A stretch of 51,779 nt of DNA from Planctomycetota bacterium (lineage in GTDB: Bacteria > Planctomycetota > UBA8742 > UBA2392): NCBI GenBank assembly GCA_022071975.1, contig JAJVIO010000006.1:1-51779 (forward strand), in the 5' to 3' direction. How positions within the stretch are numbered: position 1 is the first letter of the stretch; every line of letters begins with the position of its first letter. Under the pieces are notes generated by a model that ran no database searches, was not told the DNA's origin, and was given only the letters and a program-made list of their open reading frames with translations. The position numbers and the translations under genes are program-made. Positions 30,278-39,094 of this stretch are shown piece by piece.

Positions 30278-31375
30278 ATGACTGACCCGTTTGCATTGGC
30301 CGACGACCTCGGCCCGGAAAAAATCATCCACGTCACCGACGTGCCCACCGGCCTGCGCGCCATCCTGGTGGTGGACAACACCGCCTGCGGCCCGGCCATC
30401 GGCGGCTGCCGCATGGCGCCCGACGTCAGCCTGGACGAGTGCTTCCGCCTCGCGCGCGCCATGACGCGCAAGAACGCGGCCGCGGGCCTGCCCCACGGGG
30501 GCGGCAAGTCGGTGATCTTCGCCGACCCGCGCCAGCCCGCGGAGCGGAAGGAGAAGCTGATCCGCGCCTTTGCCCGCGCGATCGGCGAAGTGACCAGCTA
30601 CATCATCGGCCCCGACATGGGCACGGACGAAACCGCCATGGCCTGGTGCAAGGATGAAATCGGGCGCGCGGTGGGCCTGCCGCCGGAGATCGGCGGCATC
30701 CCGCTCGATGAGCTGGGGGCCACGGGCTGGGGATTGACCGCGAGTGTTGAAGTGGCGGCGCGTCACATCGGCCTGAACCTGATGGGCGCGCGCGTGGCCG
30801 TGCAGGGCTTCGGCGCTGTGGGCAAGCATGCGGCGCGCTTTTTAGCCGAGCTCGGCTGCGTGCTGGTGGCGGCCAGTGACTCGCGCGGCACGCTGGTGAA
30901 CCCCAAGGGCATCGACGTCGCGGCGCTGATGGCGCTTAAAGAAGAAGGCAAGGCCGTCACCGACGGCAAGGGCGAGAAGGCCGGCCTGGACGCGATCATC
31001 GACGTGGACTGCGACATCTGGATACCGGCCGCGCGGCCCGACGTGCTGAATGAGGCCAACGTGGGGCGTCTGAAGACGAAGATTGTCGCGCAGGGGGCGA
31101 ACATCCCGGCCACGCAGGGCGCCGAGGCCGCGCTGGAGAAGCGCGGCGTGGTGATCCTGCCCGACTTCATCGCGAATGCGGGCGGTGTGATCTGCGCCTC
31201 GGTGGAGTACCACGGGGGCAGCCAGTCGCAGGCATTTGCCACGATCCGGGACAAGATCAGCCAGAACACGCGCGAAGTGCTGGAGAGCGCCAGGGCCAAG
31301 GGGATCGGCACGCGCCAGGCGGCAAACGAATTGGCCGAGCGCAGAATCCGCCGGGCCATGGGGTTCAGAGGTTAG
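30278..31375 (+). CDS. Glu/Leu/Phe/Val (ELFV) dehydrogenase
   Basis: 365 residues from the ATG at 30278 (MTDPFALADDLGPEKI), with AGGGGCC upstream. Catalyses oxidative deamination of an amino acid with NAD(P). Motifs: GPAIGGCRMAP, the catalytic-Lys loop RKNAAAGLPHGGGKSVIFADP-type (residues about 65-85), GPDMGTDETAMAW, GATGWGLTASVEVAARH, the Rossmann GFGAVGKHAARF, and IPAARPDVLNEAN with IVAQGANIPAT. The length of about 365 fits Leu/Val/Phe dehydrogenases, but the MAW and ATGWG segments are nearer glutamate dehydrogenase, so substrate is left open. The last codons GGT TAG come from the heptad repeat that follows (31366 onward). Confidence 0.9.
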   Translation: MTDPFALADDLGPEKIIHVTDVPTGLRAILVVDNTACGPAIGGCRMAPDVSLDECFRLARAMTRKNAAAGLPHGGGKSVIFADPRQPAERKEKLIRAFARAIGEVTSYIIGPDMGTDETAMAWCKDEIGRAVGLPPEIGGIPLDELGATGWGLTASVEVAARHIGLNLMGARVAVQGFGAVGKHAARFLAELGCVLVAASDSRGTLVNPKGIDVAALMALKEEGKAVTDGKGEKAGLDAIIDVDCDIWIPAARPDVLNEANVGRLKTKIVAQGANIPATQGAEAALEKRGVVILPDFIANAGGVICASVEYHGGSQSQAFATIRDKISQNTREVLESARAKGIGTRQAANELAERRIRRAMGFRG

Positions 31376-31426
31376 AGGTCAGAGGTCAGAGGTCGGAGGT
31401 CAGAGGCTGGAGGTCAGAGATTAGAA
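31366..31426 (+). repeat. GGTTAGAGGTCAGAGG heptad repeats (left arm)
   Basis: Seven or so imperfect heptads of the form AGAGGTC/AGAGGTT, beginning in the last codons of the ELFV dehydrogenase. They are inverted relative to 31541-31580, with a terminator hairpin between. Confidence 0.88.
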
Positions 31427-31475
31427 CTTAGGCAGCGGTGGCTCGACTGCTACCGATACACGAGCGCTGGAAAAA

Positions 31476-31503
31476 GAACCAGGTCCCCGAGAGGACCTGG
31501 TTC
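31476..31503. terminator. Terminator between the convergent dehydrogenase and desaturase genes
   Basis: Perfect 11-bp stem GAACCAGGTCC (31476-31486) with GGACCTGGTTC (31493-31503), A-run before and GACTTTGAT after. Suited to stopping transcription from both sides. Confidence 0.75.
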
Positions 31504-31540
31504 GACTTTGATCTGACTTGGGAGGCAAGAACGTAGTTCC

Positions 31541-31580
31541 CTGGCCTCTAACCTCTAACCTCTAACCTCCAGCCTCTAAC
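31541..31580 (-). repeat. GGTTAGAGG heptad repeats (right arm)
   Basis: On the plus strand, CCTCTAACCTCTAACCTCTA and on; five heptads in inverse orientation to 31366-31426. The last one runs into the desaturase gene and encodes its stop (GGT TAG). Confidence 0.88.
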
Positions 31581-32583
31581 CAAGCGCCTTGGCCTCCTTC
31601 CAGGTCAGCATCTTGTTCTGGTCTTCGTCCCAGATTTTCTGGCGCAGGCTGTCCCACACGTCGCGCGGCTTGAGCGTGGTGACCGTGACATTCTGGAGTG
31701 CGGGGATCGCCTCCATGGCCTCTCGCAGCCGATAGAACGGAATCGCGGCGTTGATGTGGTGAACGTGGTGGTAGCCGATGCTGCCGAAGCACCAGTCCAG
31801 CACCCGGTTGGTCTTCAGGAAGCTGGTCGACTTCATGGAAGCCTCGTAGATGCTCCACTTGTCGGCCGGCAGGATCTGCATACCGCGGAAGTTGTGCTGC
31901 ACATAGAACAGGTAGGCGCCGAGGCAGGCGGCAATCGGGTACGGCAGCAGGAAGCAGTAGAACGCGGTCCAGAAGCCGCCCAGCAGCCACAGCCCGGCGA
32001 TCAGCCCGGCGTGCACCAGCACGCTGGCGCCCGCGCCCCAGTTCTTGCGCGGGTTGCGGATGAAGGCCTCCGTCGAGTTGCTGATCAGGAACACGGTGAT
32101 GTAGGCGAACAGCAGGGTCAGCGGGTTGCGCGCGATGCGGTAATGGAAGCGCTGCATGGGCTTGGCCTCGCGCCACATGCGCGCGGTCATGATCGGGATT
32201 GAGCCGACGCTGGAGCCCTCGATGGTGCTGACGTTGGCGTGGTGATAGTTGTGCGTCTCGCGCCAGTAGCTGGGGCCGGACAGGAAGATCATGCCGTACA
32301 CGTGCAGCACGTACTTGGCCAGCTTCGAGCCGCGCAGGATCGCGCCGTGCTTGTAGTCATGAAACAGGATGAAGCCGCGCACCATCACCAGGCTGCCCAT
32401 CAGCGAGAAGGCAAGCTGCATCGGCCACCACGGGGAAATCGCCGCGATGGTCAGCAGACCGATCAGGATGATGAAGGTGGTCCAGAAGACCCACCAGCTC
32501 TTGCCGCGCTGTTCGACTGCAAAAGGCCGGGTGGCCGCGATAACGTCGCGCCCGGGCGCGACATGGCTGGATAATTCGCCCAC
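31576..32583 (-). CDS. Membrane fatty acid desaturase (acyl-lipid type)
   Basis: 335 residues, GTG start. Di-iron membrane enzyme introducing double bonds in acyl chains. The three His boxes are all there: HDYKH (about 95-99), HNYHH (about 131-135) and HHVHH (about 271-275), set between hydrophobic segments such as WVFWTTFIILIGLLTIAAI and LGGFWTAFYCFLLPYPIAA. The spacing fits the delta-12/omega-3 (DesA-like) group, though regiospecificity cannot be read. It converges with the ELFV dehydrogenase and ends in the heptad repeat. No electron-donor gene nearby. Likely adjusts membrane fluidity. Confidence 0.93.
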   Translation of the reverse strand: MGELSSHVAPGRDVIAATRPFAVEQRGKSWWVFWTTFIILIGLLTIAAISPWWPMQLAFSLMGSLVMVRGFILFHDYKHGAILRGSKLAKYVLHVYGMIFLSGPSYWRETHNYHHANVSTIEGSSVGSIPIMTARMWREAKPMQRFHYRIARNPLTLLFAYITVFLISNSTEAFIRNPRKNWGAGASVLVHAGLIAGLWLLGGFWTAFYCFLLPYPIAACLGAYLFYVQHNFRGMQILPADKWSIYEASMKSTSFLKTNRVLDWCFGSIGYHHVHHINAAIPFYRLREAMEAIPALQNVTVTTLKPRDVWDSLRQKIWDEDQNKMLTWKEAKALG

Positions 32584-32726
32584 AGAATCCTCGATGCGAG
32601 TGCGGAGGGGGGCCCCGCGAGAAGTGCAGAGGTTCCCACAGTGGGCCGACTGCTGTCAATCGAATAAACGCGCGGAGCGGGCAGGAAATTGCAGGCGTCT
32701 TGGTATACTTCCGCCGACGGTGAGGC

Positions 32727-33275
32727 ATGAAGAACACCCTGCGCATCTTCGCAATCGGTTTCGTCACGATCTCTTTGATCACGCTGCTGATCGGCCTGCC
32801 GCTGCCCAATGAGTGGGAGGCCGAGCGTTCGGAGGTGATCCTGGCCCCCGCTGACCAGCTGTACCCGCGTATTGCTTCCTTTAAGGAATGGGAGCAGTGG
32901 GCGACGGCCGAGATGCGCAACGTCGATCCCACACTGCAGGTCGAATACTCCGGCCCGGAGAGCGGTGTCGGCGCCACCTTCAGCTGGAACGGCGAGAAAA
33001 TGGGCAAAGGCCGCCTGGTGATCACAAAGATCGAGCCCGGCGTGGGCGTATGGTACGAGTCCGCGATCCAGTCCGACGAAGTCAACGGCCATGGCTGGCT
33101 GAAACTCGAGCCCACGGCCGAGGGCACGCGTGTGACCTGGAACGACCAGGGCGACCTGCCGCCCGTGTACGGCGGCTACTTCGCGGCCATGGTGCAGCAG
33201 AGCCTGGAGACGCAGTTCGCGGCGGCGCTCAGGAAGCTGAAAGAGGTCAGTGAGAGTGAGCGACCCAAGGATTGA
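32727..33275 (+). CDS. SRPBCC (START-like) protein with N-terminal membrane anchor
   Basis: 182 residues. One hydrophobic segment at the start (TLRIFAIGFVTISLITLLIG), then a polyketide-cyclase/SRPBCC fold: EVILAPADQLYPRIASFKEW, WATAEMRNVDPTLQVEYSG, VGATFSWNGEKMGKGRLVIT, VTWNDQGDLPP and a closing helix AMVQQSLETQFAAALRKLKE. Such domains bind hydrophobic ligands. Overlaps the following DinB-like gene by 26 bp, so the two are translated together. GGTGAG precedes the ATG. Confidence 0.8.
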   Translation: MKNTLRIFAIGFVTISLITLLIGLPLPNEWEAERSEVILAPADQLYPRIASFKEWEQWATAEMRNVDPTLQVEYSGPESGVGATFSWNGEKMGKGRLVITKIEPGVGVWYESAIQSDEVNGHGWLKLEPTAEGTRVTWNDQGDLPPVYGGYFAAMVQQSLETQFAAALRKLKEVSESERPKD

Positions 33276-33738
33276 ACTGCTGTTGTCGTCGCTGCACCGC
33301 GCCTTCGAGGGCAAGAGCTGGCACGGCCCCGCGCTGAAAGGCGCCCTGCGCGGCGTGACGCTGAAAACCGCGACGCGGCGGCCTGGCAAGAGCCGCAACT
33401 CGATCCGCGACCTCGTGTACCACTGCGCCTACTGGAAATACATCGTGCGCCGCTGGCTGCTTGAGCAGGCGGGCGCTGAACCCGGCCCCGCCTTCCCGCG
33501 CAGCCCTGCCAACTTCCCGGACCCGAAAGAGCAGGTAACCGAGAAGCTGTGGGCCGCCGACAAGCGCCTGCTGAACGAGCAGCACAGGCTGCTGGTGGCG
33601 GCCGTGAAGGGCCTGCCGCCCAATGTGCTTGACCGCAAGGGCGGCAACACCGGCATGACCTACGCCGAGCTGATCCAGGGCGTGGCCGCGCACGACCTTT
33701 ACCACGCGGGCCAGGTCTCGCTGCTGAAGCGGCTGTGA
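33250..33738 (+). CDS. DinB-like four-helix protein
   Basis: 162 residues from the GTG at 33250 (GTG at 33256 is equally possible). DinB/YfiT-like proteins are metal-binding four-helix bundles, some acting as thiol-dependent transferases. Seen here: SIRDLVYHCAYWKYIVRRWL (first metal His near residue 58) and ELIQGVAAHDLYHAGQVSLL at the end (the H-x3-H pair). Overlaps the SRPBCC gene by 26 bp. The role is unknown; the pairing suggests a shared small-molecule or stress function. Confidence 0.8.
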   Translation: MRVSDPRIELLLSSLHRAFEGKSWHGPALKGALRGVTLKTATRRPGKSRNSIRDLVYHCAYWKYIVRRWLLEQAGAEPGPAFPRSPANFPDPKEQVTEKLWAADKRLLNEQHRLLVAAVKGLPPNVLDRKGGNTGMTYAELIQGVAAHDLYHAGQVSLLKRL

Positions 33739-33742
33739 TGCG

Positions 33743-34780
33743 CTAATCGTTCAGGTCGCGCAGACCGCGCTCGGCGTCGCGGCGCACGCGCGGGTCTTCG
33801 TCCTGCAGGGCCTGCTCGAGGTACGGGCGCGCGCTCTCCAGCTTCATCTGGCGCAGGGCGCGCACGGCGCGGCGGCGCTCGCCGGCATCGGTGCTCTTGA
33901 CGCGCGAGCCCAGCGTGGGCACCCAGCTTTCGGCGGCACTCGGGTCGCCGCAACGTTTCAGCGCGATGGAAGCTTCAATCGCCACTTCCTCGTTTGCGTT
34001 GCGCGTCAGCGGCAGCAGGTCGGCCGCCGCCGCAGTGTACTTCATGTCGCCCAGCACTTCGATGGCGCCCAGCAGCACGTCGGGCTCTGCGTCATTCAGC
34101 ATCGAGATCAGCAGCGGGCCGGCCTGTTCGGGCGGCATGGACTCCAGCGTCTGGGTAATCTCTTCGCGCACATCGGCCACCGGGTCGTTCATCAGCGCCT
34201 TCAGGTCAGGCAGGAACTCCACCAGCCCCGTGCCGTTCAGGCCTTCGATCGCCCATTCGCGCACCTCGGCGTCTTCCGATTTCATGGCGTCGCGCAGGGC
34301 CTTCTTGGCGGCCTCGTCGCCGGCGGCGGCGCGCTTGCCCAGCTCCCGGGCGGCCTCTTCCTGTTCGCGCCCGTTTCCCTTGTGCAGCGCGTCGATGTGC
34401 GCCTGAAGCTCGGCAGCGTCGCGCTTCTCGATCTCCGCCAGACGCTCCGCCAACTCGTCGATCTTGACCGTATCGGCGGGCTTGCTGTTGGGCTCGGCGG
34501 TAGGCTGGACTTCCGGCGCCTGGGGCTTTGAAGACTCAGTTTGCCGCGCTTCGGGCTCCGGACGGGGCTCGGCCTTCAGCCTCAGCAGCTGGTCCAGCTT
34601 TTCATTGAGTTCGCTGACCTGGCTTTCAAGCTGCGCGATGCGCTCCCGTTCCGCGGCGGCATCGGCCGCTACGGCCACCTGCGGCTGGGCCGGGTGAGTC
34701 GAGTCGATCAACAGCCAGGCCGTGCCGGCAGCAGCAAAGGCGCAGACCAGTGCCAGCAGTACAGTGTGCGTGGGTTTCAT
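33743..34780 (-). CDS. HEAT-repeat protein with signal anchor and coiled coil
   Basis: 345 residues from the ATG at 34780 (MKPTHTVLLALVCAFAAAG), which has a membrane/signal segment at 5-27. Next a coiled coil (ERIAQLESQVSELNEKLDQLL, given as about 52-72), a Pro/Glu/Ser linker (75-110), then about five or six HEAT-like repeats (AVREWAIEGLNG-type: EDAEVREWAIEGL, PVADVREEITQTL, AEPDVLLGAIEVLGD, ANEEVAIEASIALKR, AGERRRAVRALRQM, EDPRVRRDAERGL). HEAT arrays are protein-binding scaffolds. Faces the periplasm if the segment is an anchor. Converges tightly with the DinB-like gene. Confidence 0.75.
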   Translation of the reverse strand: MKPTHTVLLALVCAFAAAGTAWLLIDSTHPAQPQVAVAADAAAERERIAQLESQVSELNEKLDQLLRLKAEPRPEPEARQTESSKPQAPEVQPTAEPNSKPADTVKIDELAERLAEIEKRDAAELQAHIDALHKGNGREQEEAARELGKRAAAGDEAAKKALRDAMKSEDAEVREWAIEGLNGTGLVEFLPDLKALMNDPVADVREEITQTLESMPPEQAGPLLISMLNDAEPDVLLGAIEVLGDMKYTAAAADLLPLTRNANEEVAIEASIALKRCGDPSAAESWVPTLGSRVKSTDAGERRRAVRALRQMKLESARPYLEQALQDEDPRVRRDAERGLRDLND

Positions 34781-34999
34781 GGTTTCCTCTATTTCGGGTC
34801 GGGTCTCGTCACGTGCGCCGAAGAAACTAGCTGCACCTGCATGAGCGCAGCATGAGAGCCGCAAACTTTTTCCGAACGATCCAGTTTGAGCCTCCCGCGC
34901 GGCTTTGCAAGCGAAACCCGCGCTGACCGGGCAGTCAGGGGCACTGCCCTGTTGCGCGCCGGGCAGCGAAATACAATGCTCGCGCCGGAGGTACTCAAC

Positions 35000-36172
35000 A
35001 TGTCCGAAGAGTTCACCGTTTCCGCGTTCATGCCCGCCCTGCCCTTGGCCGTTTACCTGGCCTGGCTCGAGGGCGACAAACACGCCGAGATGACCGGTGC
35101 TGACGCCCACGGCGCGCCCGTGGCCGGCACAACCTTCGACGCGTGGGACGGCTACATCACCGGCACCAACGTCGAGCTCGAGCCCGGCCGACGCATCGTG
35201 CAGCGCTGGCGCACGGCCGAGTTTCCCGGCGACGCGCCGGATTCGCTGATCGAGGTGACGCTCGCGCCCGAGGGCAATGGCACGCGCCTGCACCTCAAGC
35301 ACACGGGCATCCCCGACGGCCAGGCGCGGCTCTATGAGCAGGGCTGGCACGACCACTACTTCCGGCCGATGCAGGAGTATTTCATCCACGCCGGCGTGTC
35401 GGGCGTGCCTGCCGGCGCGCGCGTGACCGAGGTGATCAGGAAGGTGCAGGCCGGCGAAGCAGCTCCGCTGCCCAGTCACGGCGACCAGGCTACGGATGCG
35501 ATGTCGCAGGCCGCGCCGAGCAGCGAAGGGATCGCGCAGGCCCAGCCCGCGGCGGTCAGCGCCGGTGGCTTTGAGCTTGCGGAGGAAGAGGAAGGGGACG
35601 ATTTCGACACCTCGACTTCGGAGACCTCGCAAACCAGCAGCGAAGACTGGTGGAAGCACCTGAAGCCGCCCACGGGCACGGTCAAGCCGCAAGCGCCGGC
35701 AGAAACGGACCAGGACGAAACCGCGCCACCCGTGCCGATGCCGGAGGGCGAGGCAGCCAGGCCAACGTCACGCCGGCCCGCGCGCCGTAAGCCGCCGGTA
35801 GGCGCCGGCAAGCCGGCCCGCAAACCGGCCAAGGCCAAAGCAGGCAAACGCAAACCCGCTGCCCGTCCCAAGCCCAAAGCCAGGCCCAAGGCCAAGGCGA
35901 AGCCCAAGCCCAAGGCGAAGGCCAAGGCGAAAGTAAAAGCCAAGCCCAAGCCCAAGGCGAAGCCCAAGCCAAAGGCGAAGGTAAGAGCCAAGCCCAAGCC
36001 CAAGCCCAAGCCCAAGGCGAAGCCCAAGCCAAAGGCGAAAGTAAAAGCCAAAGCCAAGCCCAAGGCGAAGTCCAAAGCAGCGCCGAAAAGGAAGCCGGCA
36101 GCCAAGAAGCCTGCGCGCCGTAGCTCGAAGAGCGGAGGCGGGAAGCCGGCACCAAAGAAGAAGCGCAGATAA
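35000..36172 (+). CDS. SRPBCC/AHSA1-type domain fused to a histone-H1-like Lys/Pro/Ala tail
   Basis: 390 residues from the ATG at 35000, with GGAGG 8 bp upstream. Residues 1-150 form an AHSA1-like SRPBCC domain: SAFMPALPLAVYLAWLEG, GTTFDAWDGYITGTNVEL, RIVQRWRTAEFPG, EVTLAPEGNGTRLHLKHTGI, GWHDHYFRPMQEYF. An acidic Ser/Thr linker (about 190-220) follows. The last about 125 residues (from 35800) are almost only Lys, Pro, Ala and Arg in KPKAKAKPKPKAK repeats, like bacterial histone-H1 homologs and nucleoid proteins. The tail DNA is itself repetitive and may expand or contract. The fusion suggests a ligand-binding domain brought to DNA or RNA; inferred. Confidence 0.75.
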   Translation: MSEEFTVSAFMPALPLAVYLAWLEGDKHAEMTGADAHGAPVAGTTFDAWDGYITGTNVELEPGRRIVQRWRTAEFPGDAPDSLIEVTLAPEGNGTRLHLKHTGIPDGQARLYEQGWHDHYFRPMQEYFIHAGVSGVPAGARVTEVIRKVQAGEAAPLPSHGDQATDAMSQAAPSSEGIAQAQPAAVSAGGFELAEEEEGDDFDTSTSETSQTSSEDWWKHLKPPTGTVKPQAPAETDQDETAPPVPMPEGEAARPTSRRPARRKPPVGAGKPARKPAKAKAGKRKPAARPKPKARPKAKAKPKPKAKAKAKVKAKPKPKAKPKPKAKVRAKPKPKPKPKAKPKPKAKVKAKAKPKAKSKAAPKRKPAAKKPARRSSKSGGGKPAPKKKRR

Positions 36173-36175
36173 ACA

Positions 36176-36199
36176 AACCGGGCGGGAAACCGCCCGGTT
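36176..36199 (+). terminator. Terminator of the SRPBCC/H1-tail gene
   Basis: Perfect 10-bp stem AACCGGGCGG (36176-36185) with CCGCCCGGTT (36190-36199), loop GAAA, followed by CTCGCTC with only a weak T-tract. It begins 4 bp after the stop codon. Confidence 0.75.
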
Positions 36200-36222
36200 C
36201 TCGCTCACAGCCGAACTGAGGA

Positions 36223-36317
36223 GTGGCATGCGCTTCCAGCGCATGAGTTTCGACGGCCTCCGGCCGTCGCCGCTGGTCGGAGACCAGCGGGACTCATTCG
36301 CGGGACGCGAATGCCAC
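36223..36317. repeat. Nested double-hairpin element B
   Basis: Outer 26-bp arms at 36223-36248 and 36292-36317 pair with four mismatches (begin GTGGCAT, end ATGCCAC); each arm is itself a small hairpin. Inside are CGACGGCC/GGCCGTCG (36251-36269) and CCGCTGGTC/GACCAGCGG (36270-36290). It lies between the H1-tail gene and the PA14 gene. Confidence 0.85.
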
Positions 36318-36385
36318 GGATCGCCGCAACGAACTTCGCGGTTAAATCCATCAGTCCATGTCGCGCCCGTGGCTACAATGCCCCC

Positions 36386-39094
36386 ATGCGCCACGCAGCC
36401 ATCATTGCCGGCGTCATTCTCATCCTGGCCGTGTTCGCGGCCGTGTGGTTCGTGCTTGAGCCCGCCGACTCGCACGGCCCCAACGCGCCCGACTTGGCGG
36501 CCGGCAGCGGCAATCCGGAGTTCGCGCCGCTGGAGGGAGGGCCCACGGTTGAGCCCGGGCGTGAAGCCGATCCGCTGACCGCCGGCCCGGATGCAACAAA
36601 CGCGCCTGGGGAAAAGTCCGAATCCGCGCCTGGGTCTCGCCCGGACCCCGCCCGTGTGGAGGCGCAGCCGGGTGCGCGTCCTGAGCGTCAGCCGGGGCCG
36701 GAGACACCGCCGGGCGAGACCACAAGCCCGGCGGCCACTGGCGAGGCGCCTGTGCCACAAGAAAAGGCGGACGGGACGTCCGCGCTCCCGCCTTTCATCA
36801 AGGGCCATTCGCGGCCGGCGGGGCAGAACCTGGGCAGTTCACGGCCGGGTGCGCGCCGCATTGCCAAGCCCGCGGGCGTGAAGCAGCTTTCGGAAGTAAC
36901 GCCAAAACTGATGCAGGACCGCCGCGGCCTGTACGCCCAGTACTACCGCATGGACGGCACGGACCTCACCAAACTTGACACGTCAAGTCCTGATATGGTG
37001 CGCATCGACCGGCAGGTGTATTTCCCGGATGCTGAATCGTTCAGCGACCTGCCGATCAGCCTGGAGAACTTCGCCGCGAGCTGGGACGGCTTTCTGGTGA
37101 TCCCCGAGGCCGGCGACTACTGGCTGTTCTGGGGCGCGGACAACGGCGGCCGCGTCGAGCTGGACGGCGAGACGGTGCTGCTGCAGGACGGCATGGTGCG
37201 CTACGTCGAGGTCAGCGCGCTGCTGACGCTGGAGGCCGGCCTGCACCCCCTGCGCATCGAGTTCGCGCAGCAGCACAACAACGTTGCCGACTGGGCCAAG
37301 TGCGCCGCCAATTTTATGTACGTGCCGGAAGGCCAGACCAAGCCGGTGCCGGTGCCGCCCGAGATGCTGATGGTCCCCGAATGGATGTGGTCCGACAACG
37401 CACCCATCATCACCGGCCTAAGCAAGACAGAAGGCGAAATCGGTGACGAGATTACGATCAAGGGGCAAGGGCTACACTCCAACAAGCACGATCCCAACCA
37501 CACAAGCACCATTACCGACTCCGACGGAACGACGGTCTACTTCGCCGGACAGGAGGCGGAGATCATTGACTACTCCGAGTCAGAACTCAAAGTCCGCGTG
37601 CCCATCGGCGCCAAAACCGGCGATGTGATGGTCACGCGATCGTCACCCCTCGGGTTCACCGACAGAGGGATCGGTGTGGAAGTGCTTAGCTGGAGTAAGC
37701 CCATCCCATCGAACTCCGTTGCGTTCACTGTTACCACCCAGTTCGGACTGATGGCCGAGTGGCACAACCTGGAAGGCTGGAGCAACTTCGGTCTCGAAGT
37801 CTTTGACGGTGAGAGTTTGGGCGACCCAAGCGTTCGGCGTTTGGAGACGCCTGCCGGGCGTAAGGAACCGCCCAAAGGCCTTGCCACATGTGCCGTCGTT
37901 TGGCGCGGAAGAATTGGCATTCCCAAGGTGACTACGCCACCCACGCCGGAACTAGCGACGGCAAGCCTAGTTTTCAAGGCGTTTGCGCCGTTTCGTGTGC
38001 AGACTGGAGGAGTTGTCTTCACGGCTGAAAAACACGACAACTATGTCCTATACCTGCAGGATCTGCCAATCAGCCAACATGTAGACGTGGTCATCGAGAT
38101 GGCCGTTGCCGAAGGGCAACCAACAATTTGGATTGTTGAACTGTACGTCCCCTTTGCTGCTGCGAAAGAGTCTTCAGTACTCTTACGAGAGCAGTACTTC
38201 TTCCCGCCGGTGGTGCCTCCCAAGCCGCCGGTGATTTCGGATTTGAAGGCTGTGCTGGTCGAGGGGGAGCAACCTGTGGCGCCGCCTTATGATGTTGACA
38301 CTTCGCGGCCTGCGGTGCGTGTGGGGCAGGAGTTCATTTTCAACATCACGGACTACGGCCCGCCGGAAGTCTGGGACACGCTTCCTACAGTCAGCATTGA
38401 CGGCATTGCGCTGGCCTTCGAATCCGAGGAACACCCCGTCTCGGACAAGCCCGGTGTGCGCATCCTGCACTGCCGCGCGACTTTGCCCGAGGGCGTGGGC
38501 GAGGGGCGCATGGTGGCGCGGCTCAGCGTGGTGTCCAGCGAGCCCTTCTACATAGACGTCGCCAATCGGGGGCTGGTTGCCTACCTGTATGACGTGCCCG
38601 AGGGCAGCGGTTTGGGCAAGCTGCCGGACCTTGGGCCACTTACCTGCTTCAAGGTTCGCAAGGACCGCGCCATAAACTTTGAGGACACCGCCGACTTCGA
38701 CCTGCCGTTTCCCGCCGAGACCTTCATTATTGAGTGGCTGGGCGGACTCATAATCGAGGAAGAGGGCGATTATGAGTTCACCTGCCGCAGCGACGACGGC
38801 ATGAAACTCTGGCTCGATGACAACGTGGTGCTCGATGCCGACAGGCTGCAGGCGCCCGCCGAGAACAGGGCCACCGTGCACCTGGTGCCTGGCGTCTACC
38901 GCTTCCGCATGCAGTTCTTTGAAAACACCCAGCATGAAGTCTGCGTGCTGGAATGGCGCGCTACGCGCGGCGAAGGCGAAGCCCAGGAAGAACTCATCCC
39001 GCGCCAGGTGATACCGCAGAAAGCGTTCTCGCTGGACGTCCACCCGCCCCTGCCGAGCAAGACCAGCACCGGCAAGCGCACGGACGGGTCGTAA
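36386..39094 (+). CDS. Membrane-anchored PA14/IPT-domain envelope protein
   Basis: 902 residues from the ATG at 36386 (MRHAAIIAGVILILAVFAAV), an N-terminal membrane anchor at about 5-26. Then a long Pro/Glu/Gly disordered stretch (30-170), a first PA14 domain (about 178-310; GLYAQYYRMDG, FLVIPEAGDYWLFWGADNGG, LEAGLHPLRIEFAQ), an IPT/TIG Ig-like domain (about 339-430; PIITGLSKTEGEIGDEITI), a middle part of unclear fold, and a second PA14 domain (about 729-870; GLVAYLYDVPEGSGLGKLP, GDYEFTCRSDDGMKLWLDD). PA14 domains usually bind carbohydrates. The middle (about 37420-38200) is visibly less G+C-rich than both ends. Start codon choice rests on the anchor; no strong ribosome site. Confidence 0.8.
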   Translation: MRHAAIIAGVILILAVFAAVWFVLEPADSHGPNAPDLAAGSGNPEFAPLEGGPTVEPGREADPLTAGPDATNAPGEKSESAPGSRPDPARVEAQPGARPERQPGPETPPGETTSPAATGEAPVPQEKADGTSALPPFIKGHSRPAGQNLGSSRPGARRIAKPAGVKQLSEVTPKLMQDRRGLYAQYYRMDGTDLTKLDTSSPDMVRIDRQVYFPDAESFSDLPISLENFAASWDGFLVIPEAGDYWLFWGADNGGRVELDGETVLLQDGMVRYVEVSALLTLEAGLHPLRIEFAQQHNNVADWAKCAANFMYVPEGQTKPVPVPPEMLMVPEWMWSDNAPIITGLSKTEGEIGDEITIKGQGLHSNKHDPNHTSTITDSDGTTVYFAGQEAEIIDYSESELKVRVPIGAKTGDVMVTRSSPLGFTDRGIGVEVLSWSKPIPSNSVAFTVTTQFGLMAEWHNLEGWSNFGLEVFDGESLGDPSVRRLETPAGRKEPPKGLATCAVVWRGRIGIPKVTTPPTPELATASLVFKAFAPFRVQTGGVVFTAEKHDNYVLYLQDLPISQHVDVVIEMAVAEGQPTIWIVELYVPFAAAKESSVLLREQYFFPPVVPPKPPVISDLKAVLVEGEQPVAPPYDVDTSRPAVRVGQEFIFNITDYGPPEVWDTLPTVSIDGIALAFESEEHPVSDKPGVRILHCRATLPEGVGEGRMVARLSVVSSEPFYIDVANRGLVAYLYDVPEGSGLGKLPDLGPLTCFKVRKDRAINFEDTADFDLPFPAETFIIEWLGGLIIEEEGDYEFTCRSDDGMKLWLDDNVVLDADRLQAPAENRATVHLVPGVYRFRMQFFENTQHEVCVLEWRATRGEGEAQEELIPRQVIPQKAFSLDVHPPLPSKTSTGKRTDGS

